64,000 bases of DNA. Source: Eutrophocola sp964503965. GTDB taxonomy: Bacteria > Pseudomonadota > Gammaproteobacteria > Pseudomonadales > Pseudohongiellaceae. A model generated the notes under the pieces. It was not told the DNA's origin. It did not search any database and saw only the letters and a program-made list of their open reading frames with translations. The position numbers were made by a program, and so were the translations under genes. The stretch's first letter is position 1, and the number at the start of each line of letters is the position of its first letter. The stretch lies in contig CAZDCK010000011.1 in assembly GCA_964503965.1 (NCBI GenBank), positions 12,527 through 76,526 on the forward strand. The letters are read 5' to 3'. Of this stretch, positions 34,422 to 43,025 are shown piece by piece.

Positions 34422-35102
34422 ATGACCATGACACAGGACGAATTAAAGCAGGCTGTCGCTGCGGCAGCCTTTGAACATATCAAGCCCATCATCTCTGATG
34501 ATGCCGTGATCGGCGTTGGTACAGGCTCCACTGCCAACCTGTTCATTGAGGAACTGGCTAAAGCAGGGCCTGATGTAAAAGCGACCGTAGCCAGTTCAGA
34601 AGAAACTGCCCGTCGCCTGAAGGAGCACGGAATTCCGGTATATGACCTCAATTCGGTGGATGAGGTAACGGTCTACATCGATGGTGCGGATGAAGCCAAT
34701 CGTTATCTGCAACTGATCAAGGGTGGCGGCGCCGCGTTGACCCGTGAAAAAATTATTGCAGCAGTCGCCAGGAAATTTGTCTGCATCGCAGATGAGAGCA
34801 AGTACGTTGATATCCTGGGTAAATTCCCGCTACCGGTTGAAGTGATTCCAATGGCGCGAAGCCATGTTGGTCGGCAGATCGTGCTGCTAGGTGGCGATCC
34901 CGTCTACAGGGAAGGCGTGATTACAGACAATGGGAACATCATTATAGATGTCCATAACATGAGTATCGTTGATCCGAGAAAACTGGAACAGGCACTGAAC
35001 CAGGTTGTCGGTGTGGTTACGAATGGACTGTTTGCCCATCGTCCGGCGGATGTATTGTTGCTTGGCAGGGAATCGGGTGTGGAGACTATAAGGGCTGAGT
35101 AA
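34422..35102 (+). CDS. rpiA: Ribose-5-phosphate isomerase A
   Basis: The 226-residue enzyme interconverts ribose-5-P and ribulose-5-P. Signature elements are GVGTGSTANLFIEEL near 28-42, the active-site DGADEAN near 86-92, and KGGGAALTREKI with the catalytic acid and Lys near 98-110. KYVDILGKFPLPVEVIPMA is also conserved. A second ATG 6 nt downstream is an alternative start. It stands alone, with an A+T-rich upstream region and the composite repeat immediately after the stop. Confidence 0.95.
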   Translation: MTMTQDELKQAVAAAAFEHIKPIISDDAVIGVGTGSTANLFIEELAKAGPDVKATVASSEETARRLKEHGIPVYDLNSVDEVTVYIDGADEANRYLQLIKGGGAALTREKIIAAVARKFVCIADESKYVDILGKFPLPVEVIPMARSHVGRQIVLLGGDPVYREGVITDNGNIIIDVHNMSIVDPRKLEQALNQVVGVVTNGLFAHRPADVLLLGRESGVETIRAE

Positions 35103-35379
35103 AAGGCTAAAGGCAGGATGGTTAGCCTGAAATTTTCCGTCAAGGTTTTTTATTTGGGATTATCAATAAATTTGATATTTCGGTTATCCTAAGTCCCCGC
35201 TAATAAAGAATATTTCCTCTTGCATCCTGCATCCTGCATCCTGTCTCCTGCATCGTCTTCGTCGCCGGATGACGGTCCTCCGGACCTCTTCCGGCCTACA
35301 AGCAATACTTGAACCGCTTCCCTTTTATCCCTGTATCCTTGTTTCCCTGTATCGTTTTCTAACCTGAACCGCGCATCTG
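35103..35379. repeat. Composite intergenic repeat, copy 1
   Basis: The interval shares several blocks in the same order with 49742-50165. These are AAAGGCAGGATGGTT followed by GCCTGAA, CCGTCAAGG then TTTTATTTGG, GAATATTTCCTCTTGCATC, CTGTATCC/TTG-type octamers, and CCTGAACCGC. Here it carries five heptamers (three TGCATCC, then TGTCTCC, TGCATCG) at 35221-35255 and a GCCGGA...TCCGGC palindrome not found in copy 2. No gene lies in it. Confidence 0.75.
35264..35300. repeat. REP-like palindrome inside the composite repeat
   Basis: GCCGGATGACGGTCC at 35264-35278, an inner TCCGGA at 35279-35284 and TCCGGCCTACA at 35290-35300 form an imperfect palindrome. Its ends look like enterobacterial REP units (GCCGGATG ... 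TCCGGCCTAC). It is absent from copy 2. Confidence 0.45.
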
Positions 35380-36291
35380 TTACGCTTTTATCTCTTTATG
35401 GTTATTCCCAAGCCACTTCCACCCTTCCCATAGTCCCGGCTGCTGCTCAACAATCTTTTCCAGCACTGCCAGATAACCCGCCATAACATCTTCCACGGTA
35501 GTATCACCGGTACCGTCACTGACCAGACTATTAACCAAACGGAAATGGTTACCCCCCAGCCAGTCTAGATAGCTGGCCACAACAGGAATCTGCTTTTTCA
35601 CAGCATACTTTACGGTACCGGTGGGGCATGACAATGTCGTGTTGAGAAAGGGAAAATCCCGGCGGTTTTTGTCATCGAATACGCCAGGAAAGTCATTGGC
35701 ACTGATTACCAGGTGATTCTTCTCGAATGCACGCATAATCGGTCGCACCTGATTATTGGGTTTTACCAGTATCAGGTCTCCCCCGTTCACCAGCCTGGCA
35801 GCATGGGCATGAATATTTTCTACCCTTTTTGGCAGCCTGGTATTTCCGCGATCATCCATGGCAATCGTTGTAACAGGCAGACCGATACGAGCCATCATAT
35901 TGCAGAAAAGCATGTTCAGGTGCAGATGGTATGTCATGACCATGACGCCCTTACCTGAGTCATGGCATTGCCTGACAAGCTCCCCTCCCTCAATATCAAG
36001 ACGACATTTCTCTATCCAGGAGGTATCCGGCTGGGCGTAGTAACTACTCTGGAAGCGATTAACTCCCACCAGGGCGGTGTGCCGTTTCCAGGCAGCATCT
36101 GTGAGCTGCCTGTCAGCCAACACACTATCAAGCCCATCCATGAAAGCCGGCTTCTGTTTTCCCAAACCCGGGTGGAACCACCTGATTGTGCCAGAAGCTA
36201 TGGACATGGCTGTTCCATAGGGCAGAAGAATACGCAAGAGCCAGGCCCAGCCCAACATCATCTTATAACGTATCGCTGCCTGTAAGCTCAT
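35380..36291 (-). CDS. LpxL/LpxM-like acyltransferase with altered active-site motif
   Basis: The 303-residue protein follows the lipid A late-acyltransferase layout: N-terminal hydrophobic region (YKMMLGWAWLLRILLPYG), GGELVRQCHDSGKGVMVMTYHLHLNM in the position of the catalytic block, then RPIMRAFEKNHLVISANDFPGVFDDKN and GTVKYAVKKQIPVVASYL, which align with the LpxL substrate regions. The HX4(D/E) catalytic pair is not evident: the two His in YHLHLNML have no acid four residues on. It may be an inactive or divergent member. The start at 36291 has AGAAGGGCG upstream. It follows a methyltransferase gene by 75 nt. Confidence 0.7.
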   Translation of the reverse strand: MSLQAAIRYKMMLGWAWLLRILLPYGTAMSIASGTIRWFHPGLGKQKPAFMDGLDSVLADRQLTDAAWKRHTALVGVNRFQSSYYAQPDTSWIEKCRLDIEGGELVRQCHDSGKGVMVMTYHLHLNMLFCNMMARIGLPVTTIAMDDRGNTRLPKRVENIHAHAARLVNGGDLILVKPNNQVRPIMRAFEKNHLVISANDFPGVFDDKNRRDFPFLNTTLSCPTGTVKYAVKKQIPVVASYLDWLGGNHFRLVNSLVSDGTGDTTVEDVMAGYLAVLEKIVEQQPGLWEGWKWLGNNHKEIKA

Positions 36292-36366
36292 GAATACGCC
36301 CTTCTGGCAGGAAACATGCCTGATCCAAACAGGCAGGGGATGGAAACAGCACATCGCCTCAAACGG

Positions 36367-37194
36367 CTAGCGTGTAAGCTTGTAAACCTCATAGCCCATC
36401 AAGCCTTGGTTGAAAAGTTTGATGTAATTATTCAACACCAGATCCCAGTACTTCACTACACGCGCCTTACGCAGTCGCGAAGAAACGCTGGTCATTTCCT
36501 GATCAAAATATTCCTTATACTGCTTCAATGGGATATACACTTCAGGGGCGATATCCAGATGTTCCTCAACAGTCAGACCCGCACCTGACATCAGGGTTTC
36601 AAGTTCCTGTTTCGAAGAAAAGAAATTTCCTGACTTGAATGTCACTTTCGTCGCATCTTCACAGCTGAGATCAGCATAGACAAAGACCCCTCCTGGTTTC
36701 AGGATGCGAGCTACTTCATTGAAAAAAATCTGTTTATCATCATAGTGAAACGATGATTCAATGTTGTAGGCAAAATCAAGTGATGCATTTTCTATACTAT
36801 CCATCTGCATGGAATTGCCCTGAATAGCTGTGAGCCTGTTTGTTACATGACGTTCATCAGCAAATTCACGTGCCTCTGCCAGATGCTCCTCCAGCAGATC
36901 GTAACAAACCAGACTTACCGGATACCGCTCCAGCAACCTGACTGCATACCCTCCAAGACCACAACCGATATCAACCCCTTTCATGCCCTCTTCCAGGGGC
37001 GACAACATTCCAATGATGAGATCAAACAATGCCATTTCAGCATCAAACAGGTTTCTGCATGCCGGAAGCCAGTAACCGAAGTTGTTGATATGACTGACTT
37101 CACCATCTGCAGATCTGGACATTTCCGCCTGGTATTCCCTGATCAACCGGTAAAACTGGACAATCTGGTCAGCGTCTTTTTTATTGGAATTCAA
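36367..37194 (-). CDS. Class I SAM-dependent methyltransferase
   Basis: The 275-residue enzyme has motif I GVDIGCGLGGYAVRLLER near 75-92, the acidic ribose-binding strand (LVCYDLLEEHL), and motif III/IV (FAYNIESSFHYDDKQIFFNEVARILKPGGVFVYADL). This resembles the Methyltransf_11/25 group and enzymes acting on small molecules such as sarcosine, phosphoethanolamine or sterol-like substrates. An N-terminal region of about 55 residues and a basic C-terminus (SSRLRKARVVKYWDLVLNNYIKL) flank the core. Substrate unknown. Same direction as the acyltransferase-like gene, possibly one unit. Confidence 0.82.
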   Translation of the reverse strand: MNSNKKDADQIVQFYRLIREYQAEMSRSADGEVSHINNFGYWLPACRNLFDAEMALFDLIIGMLSPLEEGMKGVDIGCGLGGYAVRLLERYPVSLVCYDLLEEHLAEAREFADERHVTNRLTAIQGNSMQMDSIENASLDFAYNIESSFHYDDKQIFFNEVARILKPGGVFVYADLSCEDATKVTFKSGNFFSSKQELETLMSGAGLTVEEHLDIAPEVYIPLKQYKEYFDQEMTSVSSRLRKARVVKYWDLVLNNYIKLFNQGLMGYEVYKLTR

Positions 37195-37270
37195 TGGTTT
37201 TCCCTGGCATTCACCATACTGTCAGGAAAGTCCTTTCGGTATGACTGGTTAATTGAGGGTATGTTGCCAT

Positions 37271-37295
37271 GGGGAAAGCCCGAAGGGTTTTCCCC
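37271..37295 (-). terminator. Hairpin downstream of fba
   Basis: On the minus strand GGGGAAAACCC-TTCG-GGCTTTCCCC folds into a stable hairpin with a UUCG-type loop, 15 nt beyond the fba stop. There is no T tract, so it may protect the 3' end or act only as a weak terminator. Confidence 0.45.
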
Positions 37296-37309
37296 TGAAC
37301 AGCATCAGC

Positions 37310-38377
37310 TCATACGACTCTGGATTTGTATTCCCCGTCGGCATAACGCTGGGCCATTTCCTCGAGATTATAGATCTTGCCAATGCTGGATACCTGGCCG
37401 GCAGTGCCAAAAGCTTCCAGTCGGGCTACCACGATTTCTTTCATGGCGCTGACAGTTGGCAGGAGAAATTTACGCGGATCAAATTCGGATTTGTTTTCTG
37501 CCAGGAAACGACGCACCGCACCGGTTGAAGCAAGGCGCAGGTCAGTATCGATATTGACCTTGCGCACCCCATTGCGAATACCTTCCTGGATTTCTTCCAC
37601 AGGCACTCCGTATGTTTCAGGAATTTCACCACCAAACTCATTAATGACAGCAAGCCATTCCTGGGGTACAGATGAAGAACCATGCATGACCAGGTGCGTG
37701 TTTGGAATGCGCTGATGAATTTCCTTGATACGACTGATCGCCAGGATATCTCCAGTAGGAGGACGGCTGAACTTATAGGCGCCATGACTTGTCCCTACAG
37801 CAATCGCCAGGGCATCCACCTGGGTGGCTTCAACAAACTGGGCGGCTTCTTCGGGATCAGTTAGCAACTGCTCCATGGAGAGCTTGCCTTCGGCACCAAT
37901 CCCGTCTTCTTCTCCGGCCATACCCGATTCAAGAGATCCCAGGCAACCCAGCTCTCCTTCTACTGATACCCCGCAGGAATGGGCCATGTCTACAGTGCGG
38001 CGGGTGACATCCACATTGTATTCAAAGTCGGTAGGCGTCTTGCCATCCTCACCCAGTGAGCCATCCATCATGACAGATGAAAAACCGAGCTGGATTGAGC
38101 GCTGGCAAACTCCCGGAGACACACCATGATCCTGGTGCATAACAATGGGGATATGGGGAAACTCTTCAATGGCTCCCTGAATCAGGTGCTTGAGAAAATT
38201 CGACCCTGCATATTTTCTTGCTCCAGCAGAGGCCTGCAGAATAACGGGACTGTTCACTTCTGATGCCCCCATCATGATTGCCCTGACCTGCTCTAAATTA
38301 TTGACGTTGAATGCTGGCACGCCATAGTTATTCTCAGCCGCGTGATCCAGTAATTGCCTTAAACTCATCAATGCCAT
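37310..38377 (-). CDS. fba: Fructose-bisphosphate aldolase, class II
   Basis: The 355-residue Zn-dependent aldolase has SLRQLLDHAAENNYGVPAFN, the zinc ligands His in VMHQDHG and Glu in VEGELGCLG, GTSHGAYKF, and LVMHGSSSVPQEW. This is the type B, Calvin-cycle-like subgroup. It cleaves or condenses fructose-1,6-bisphosphate in glycolysis and gluconeogenesis. Two ATGs (38377 and 38368) fit; AAAGGA suits the first only loosely. It follows pgk by about 52 nt. Confidence 0.95.
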   Translation of the reverse strand: MALMSLRQLLDHAAENNYGVPAFNVNNLEQVRAIMMGASEVNSPVILQASAGARKYAGSNFLKHLIQGAIEEFPHIPIVMHQDHGVSPGVCQRSIQLGFSSVMMDGSLGEDGKTPTDFEYNVDVTRRTVDMAHSCGVSVEGELGCLGSLESGMAGEEDGIGAEGKLSMEQLLTDPEEAAQFVEATQVDALAIAVGTSHGAYKFSRPPTGDILAISRIKEIHQRIPNTHLVMHGSSSVPQEWLAVINEFGGEIPETYGVPVEEIQEGIRNGVRKVNIDTDLRLASTGAVRRFLAENKSEFDPRKFLLPTVSAMKEIVVARLEAFGTAGQVSSIGKIYNLEEMAQRYADGEYKSRVV

Positions 38378-38429
38378 TGTCTTGTCCTTTATTCTGTATT
38401 GTCTGAAATAAAATATTTTTCACTTCGGC

Positions 38430-39608
38430 TTAATCGCCGCGTGCATCCAGGATGGCTACTGCCGGCAGTGTCTCACCCTGCACGAACTCCAGGAAGGCCC
38501 CACCACCCGTGGAAATGTAGGAAACGTCCTCACTGATACCAAAAGTATCGATTGCCGTGATGGTTTCACCACCGCCGGCAATAGAGAAGCCGCTATTAGC
38601 GGCAATGGCTTTCGCCACACTTTCCGTTCCCCTGGCAAACTGCGGAAATTCAAACACACCCACCGGTCCATTCCAGAGAATCGTGTTGACCGAACCGATA
38701 ATGTCAGCAAACCTGGCCGCCGTATCCGGGCCAATATCAAGAATCATATCATCCGCACCCACATCAGCCACTGGCTTGAGTACTGCCTCGGCAGATTCGG
38801 AAAACTCCGTTGCCACCATCACATCTGTAGGAAGAGGAATATCGGTTTCTTCCATCAACTGCCTGGCCACCGGAATCATGTCTTCCTCAACCAGAGACTT
38901 ACCGATGGGAAAACCTGCCGCTGAGAGGAAGGTATTGGCTATGCCACCACCAACAATAAGCTGGTCCACCTTATCTGCCAGGGCTTTTAACACTTCCAGT
39001 TTGCTGGATACCTTGGCACCACCCACAATGGCCAGCATCGGACGCTGGGGGCTGCTCAACGCCTTGTCCAGTGCATCCAGTTCGGCCTTGAGCAATGGTC
39101 CTGCACAGGCCTTGTCGGCAAATCGAGCCACACCATGGGTACTGGCCTGGGCGCGATGAGCCGTCCCGAATGCATCCATCACAAATATATCGCAGAGGCT
39201 CGCATAATAGCGGGACAAGGCTTCATCATCTTTTTTCTCCCCGACATTAGTCCTGACATTTTCCAGTAAAACACAAGAGCCTGATGTCAATGCTTTGGAT
39301 TCTTCGGCCGAGAATTCAGGGGCCATAATAGCGACATCCTGGCCCAGTAATTCACCAAGCCTCCCGGCTACAGGTGCCATTGAAAACTGTGGCTGCTCAC
39401 TGACAGGAATTCCTTCTTCAGGGCGTCCGAGATGAGACATGAGGATGACCTTGGCTCCCTGCTCAAGGGCGTAACGGATAGTGGGTAGCGCTGCATTTAT
39501 TCGTGTATCGTTAACAACTCGGCCATCTTTTACCGGCACATTGAGGTCTTCGCGAATCAACACCCGCTGGTCTTTAAGGGGATAATCCTGAATACTGTGT
39601 ATAGCCAT
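38430..39608 (-). CDS. pgk: Phosphoglycerate kinase
   Basis: The 392-residue two-domain kinase has the substrate-binding RVLIREDLNVPV near 18-29, HLGRPEEG, the nucleotide site with GGAKVSSKLEVL, and the C-terminal GGGETITAIDTFGISEDVSYISTGGGAFLEFVQG. It makes ATP from 1,3-bisphosphoglycerate. The longest frame begins with a TTG at 39620, but the ATG at 39608, with AGAGGA upstream, is the likely start. It forms a unit with fba. The gap gene often placed before pgk is missing here. Confidence 0.96.
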   Translation of the reverse strand: MAIHSIQDYPLKDQRVLIREDLNVPVKDGRVVNDTRINAALPTIRYALEQGAKVILMSHLGRPEEGIPVSEQPQFSMAPVAGRLGELLGQDVAIMAPEFSAEESKALTSGSCVLLENVRTNVGEKKDDEALSRYYASLCDIFVMDAFGTAHRAQASTHGVARFADKACAGPLLKAELDALDKALSSPQRPMLAIVGGAKVSSKLEVLKALADKVDQLIVGGGIANTFLSAAGFPIGKSLVEEDMIPVARQLMEETDIPLPTDVMVATEFSESAEAVLKPVADVGADDMILDIGPDTAARFADIIGSVNTILWNGPVGVFEFPQFARGTESVAKAIAANSGFSIAGGGETITAIDTFGISEDVSYISTGGGAFLEFVQGETLPAVAILDARGD

Positions 39609-39747
39609 TATACTTGCCAATCCTCTGGTAAAATCTAAGCTGCTGTCTGGTGCCAGATAGAGGGCTGCATCATAACCGATTAGCGGGTATTTTGCCTCTC
39701 CGTGAAGGCATCAGAACCGGAAAAATGACTGAATTAACAGCGATCAG

Positions 39748-40434
39748 ATGATGAAAACCATTATCCATGTCGGACAACATAAAACCGGTACCACCTCGAT
39801 TCAGCATTACCTGCAAAAGCACCGAGAGAACCTCATTAGTGCCGGCCTTTACGTACCGGACTCATTGCTGGGGTTTGCCAACCCCTCCCACTTTCTGCTG
39901 AATGTGTTTGCCCTGGACAGTGACCGGGATTCCACGGCCAAGATCCAGCTGCGCGAAACCGTCAGTGAATCGTTCATGGCGCAGATCCCCGACAGACTTC
40001 AGCAGGATGTCGCTCATCATTACAGAGAAGCCAGACGGCTTGGGTGCCGGGATATTCTATGGACCAATGAAGGTCTCTACCTGCTCAACTCCCTGGAAGA
40101 ATACCAGCGGCTGCTGGGGTTGTTTGCCCCTTTTTCCGAGACAACCCAATGCATATGTGTTTTCAGGGACAAGGAATCCTATCGGGCCTCTTACATGAGG
40201 CAGCTGGACAGTCTTGGGCTCCCCCTCAGCACTGACCCAGGCTCTTACCGCTACCTGGAACCGGACTCGTGGTTATTGGACTATAAAAAGAAAAAAGCCT
40301 TGCTGGAAACCGTCTTCGACAAGACCAGCTTCCCGGACTATAACCGGGAAGACATGATTAAACCTTTTATGGGCATACTGGGTTATGAAATGGATGCCGG
40401 CACAGAAACCATGCGGCTCAATACAAGCCTGTAG
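39748..40434 (+). CDS. Sulfotransferase-like P-loop protein
   Basis: The 228-residue protein starts TIIHVGQHKTGTTSIQHYLQKH, which matches the 5'-phosphosulfate-binding loop (HxKTGTTS) of PAPS sulfotransferases. A matching 3'-phosphate region is suggested by CICVFRDKESYRASYMRQ. The protein is shorter than most family members, and the C-terminal part is not well conserved. The natural acceptor is unknown. It lies between tkt and pgk but on the opposite strand, with 15 bp to the tkt stop. A weak ribosome site and two adjacent ATGs leave a 1-codon ambiguity in the start. Confidence 0.7.
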   Translation: MMKTIIHVGQHKTGTTSIQHYLQKHRENLISAGLYVPDSLLGFANPSHFLLNVFALDSDRDSTAKIQLRETVSESFMAQIPDRLQQDVAHHYREARRLGCRDILWTNEGLYLLNSLEEYQRLLGLFAPFSETTQCICVFRDKESYRASYMRQLDSLGLPLSTDPGSYRYLEPDSWLLDYKKKKALLETVFDKTSFPDYNREDMIKPFMGILGYEMDAGTETMRLNTSL

Positions 40435-40448
40435 GGCATGCCGGACAG

Positions 40449-42467
40449 TTACAGCAGATTACGGACCCGATCGGCAATATTCCCGGCAGTAAATCCGAAG
40501 TATTCCATCACGACCTTGCCTGGTGCTGACTCACCGAAGGAACTCATCCCAACCACATCGCCATCCAGGCCAACATATTTATGCCAGTAATCCACCTGAG
40601 CCGCTTCCACAGCAACACGCTTCCTGACAGCTGCAGGCAGGACTGATTCACGGTACTCCTCACTCTGGGCATCAAAAAGGTCCGTTGACGGCATCGCCAC
40701 CAGACGCGCAGCCACACCTTCTCCTTGTAGCGTCCTGATAGCATCAAGACTGATAGAGACTTCAGAGCCTGTGGCAATGACGATCACATCAGGAGTCCCA
40801 TCACAATCTTCGAGAATGTAGGCACCTTTTTCAATATTCCTGATCTGCTCTGCAGTCCTGTCCAGGTGAGGCACACCCTGGCGGGTCAATACCAGCGACG
40901 TGGGGCCAGACTTGTTCAGCAGGGCCGCTTTCCAGGCCACGGCTGTTTCAACACTATCGGCAGGTCGCCAGACAGACATGTTTGGTGTTACCCGAAGTGC
41001 GCAAAGCTGCTCCACAGCCTGGTGGGTAGGTCCATCCTCTCCCTGCCCGATCGAGTCATGGGTGAATACAAAGATGTTACGCTGCTTCATAAGCGCCGCC
41101 ATGCGCACAGCATTGCGGGCATATTCCATGAATATCAGGAAGGTTCCGCCATAGGGGATAACCCCCCCGTGCAGGGCCATGCCATTATTGATGGCCGCCA
41201 TACCAAATTCCCGGACTCCATAATAGATATAATTTCCCTTTGGGTTACGCGTGATGGCAAGACTGCCATCCCAGGCCGTGAGATTGGAACCCGTCAGGTC
41301 AGCAGAGCCTCCAATCAACTCCGGGAGGATCGTGCCGAAAGCACCAATAGCATTCTGGGACGACTTGCGTGTTGCCAGAGTTTCACCGGCTTCGGCACAC
41401 TTGGCGATGAACTGGTCAGCTATCTGTTCAAAATCACCCACCAGATCACCGCGGATGCGACGGATAAGCTCCATGGCATGAACCGGGTACTCCTCCTCAT
41501 ACTGGACAAACAGCTCCTTCCATTTGGTTTCGACCGCATAACCTTTTTCACGGGCTTCCCAGGTCTGGTAAACAGATTCAGGGATTTCAAACGGCGGATA
41601 CTCCCAGCCCAGCGCATCACGGGTTGCCTGAACTTCATCTTCGCCCAGAGGAGCCCCATGGGTAGCAGCAGTCCCGCCCTTGTTGGGTGAACCAAAGCCA
41701 ATCTGTGTTTTACAGATAATTAATGTCGGCTGCGTAGTGTTGGCCTGGGCAGCTGTTATAGCCTCGCTGATTTCATCAGGGTTATGACCATCAATGGTCA
41801 GGGTCTGCCAGTCATAGGCTTCAAAACGCTGCTGTGTATTATCAGAAAACCATTCCTGGACTTCGCCATCAATGGATATTCCGTTGTCATCATAGAAAAC
41901 GATGAGTTTGCCAAGTCCGAGCGTGCCCGCCAGCGAACATACCTCGTGGGAGACACCTTCCATAAGGCAACCATCGCCAGCAAAGACATAAGTGAAATGA
42001 TCGATTACCGGGGGGAATCCATCCCGGTTGAACTGGGATCCCAGGGTACGTTCGGCAATTGCCATCCCCACGGCATTGGCCAGGCCCTGCCCAAGGGGAC
42101 CGGTAGTGGTTTCCACACCAGGGGTGTAGCCGTACTCGGGGTGACCCGGAGTTTTCGAATGCAGCTGGCGGAAATTCCTGAGCTCATCAATAGACAGGTC
42201 ATAACCGGTGAGATGCAGCAAGGAATAAATAAGCATCGATCCATGACCATTGGAGAGGACAAAACGGTCACGGTTGATCCAGTTGGGATTGGTTGGATTA
42301 TGCTTGAGGAAGTCGTTCCACAGGACTTCGGCAATATCCGCCATTCCCATGGGAGCTCCCGGATGACCGGAATTGGCCTTTTGTACGGCATCCATGCTTA
42401 ATACCCTGATGGCATTGGCACACTCTTTCCTGCTGGCTTGTCTTTCAGCGCTTGATTCAGCCGGCAT
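40449..42467 (-). CDS. tkt: Transketolase
   Basis: The 672-residue thiamine-diphosphate enzyme has the N-terminal SGHPGAPMGMADI, the ThDP/metal motif GDGCLMEGVSHEVCSLAGTLGLGKLIVFYDDNGIS, and DSIGQGEDGPTHQAVEQL in the pyrimidine domain. It transfers two-carbon units in the pentose phosphate and Calvin-type pathways. AGGAG precedes the ATG. It is divergent from metK across a 558-bp interval. Confidence 0.97.
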   Translation of the reverse strand: MPAESSAERQASRKECANAIRVLSMDAVQKANSGHPGAPMGMADIAEVLWNDFLKHNPTNPNWINRDRFVLSNGHGSMLIYSLLHLTGYDLSIDELRNFRQLHSKTPGHPEYGYTPGVETTTGPLGQGLANAVGMAIAERTLGSQFNRDGFPPVIDHFTYVFAGDGCLMEGVSHEVCSLAGTLGLGKLIVFYDDNGISIDGEVQEWFSDNTQQRFEAYDWQTLTIDGHNPDEISEAITAAQANTTQPTLIICKTQIGFGSPNKGGTAATHGAPLGEDEVQATRDALGWEYPPFEIPESVYQTWEAREKGYAVETKWKELFVQYEEEYPVHAMELIRRIRGDLVGDFEQIADQFIAKCAEAGETLATRKSSQNAIGAFGTILPELIGGSADLTGSNLTAWDGSLAITRNPKGNYIYYGVREFGMAAINNGMALHGGVIPYGGTFLIFMEYARNAVRMAALMKQRNIFVFTHDSIGQGEDGPTHQAVEQLCALRVTPNMSVWRPADSVETAVAWKAALLNKSGPTSLVLTRQGVPHLDRTAEQIRNIEKGAYILEDCDGTPDVIVIATGSEVSISLDAIRTLQGEGVAARLVAMPSTDLFDAQSEEYRESVLPAAVRKRVAVEAAQVDYWHKYVGLDGDVVGMSSFGESAPGKVVMEYFGFTAGNIADRVRNLL

Positions 42468-43025
42468 GCTGCTTTACTCCTGCTACCCGATTTTTTGAAA
42501 AACTGGCACCACACGCCAGTTCATTTATGAAATTATTATTGTTATGAAACCTGGACAGTTGCTGGAAATCCGGCAGGCCTGGACCAGGGTCGGCTATTGT
42601 CTCCCAGCCAATGGAATTTTGCCACTCGGAATAGGGGGAAAATCCCCGTTTTATGCCCGGTGGAGGGCGTTATTCCCCTGACTTCCGGCATATTTGCGTA
42701 AACGGGTTCAGGGTGATACATTCGATGCCCTGTAATTCCAGTCTGATATAAAAATAATAAGTATTCCGTACTTCCCAGACACAAAAATTGCAACTGCCAC
42801 AGGGGGATTGGCAATGGTGAACAGACCTCCTGTGTGTATAGGTTCCAGCAGCCCAAGTGGCGATCTCGGAAGACACGGAAACTGACATCTGACCGGATAA
42901 TACCGTTGCCATTAATCATCTAGACCCAAAGTGATCAACATATAGAGACTAAAACAGCAAAGCTTGCTGCAGCCGTATCCACAGCACTGAATTTTGCGTT
43001 TCACATAAACAAGAAGGAAGACAGT
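42468..43025. other. Long gene-free interval between tkt and metK
   Basis: No supported gene lies in these 558 bp. A 125-codon minus-strand frame (42919-42542) has no ribosome site, no recognisable family and an aromatic-rich composition, so I do not call it. Visible structure: GGGGG-AAAAT-CCCC at 42634-42647, and the perfect inverted repeat CAGCAA-AGC-TTGCTG at 42955-42969, close to the metK start. The metK leader is probably here. No known SAM riboswitch consensus is recognised. Confidence 0.5.
42955..42969. repeat. Inverted repeat upstream of metK
   Basis: CAGCAA and TTGCTG are perfect complements around AGC. The site is 57 nt before the metK ATG and could be an operator or a short hairpin. 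No regulator is assigned. Confidence 0.4.

Noticed and set aside
42542..42919. 125-codon minus-strand frame in the metK/tkt interval
   Set aside because: No ribosome site, no recognisable family or signal, odd aromatic-rich composition; treated as a chance frame.
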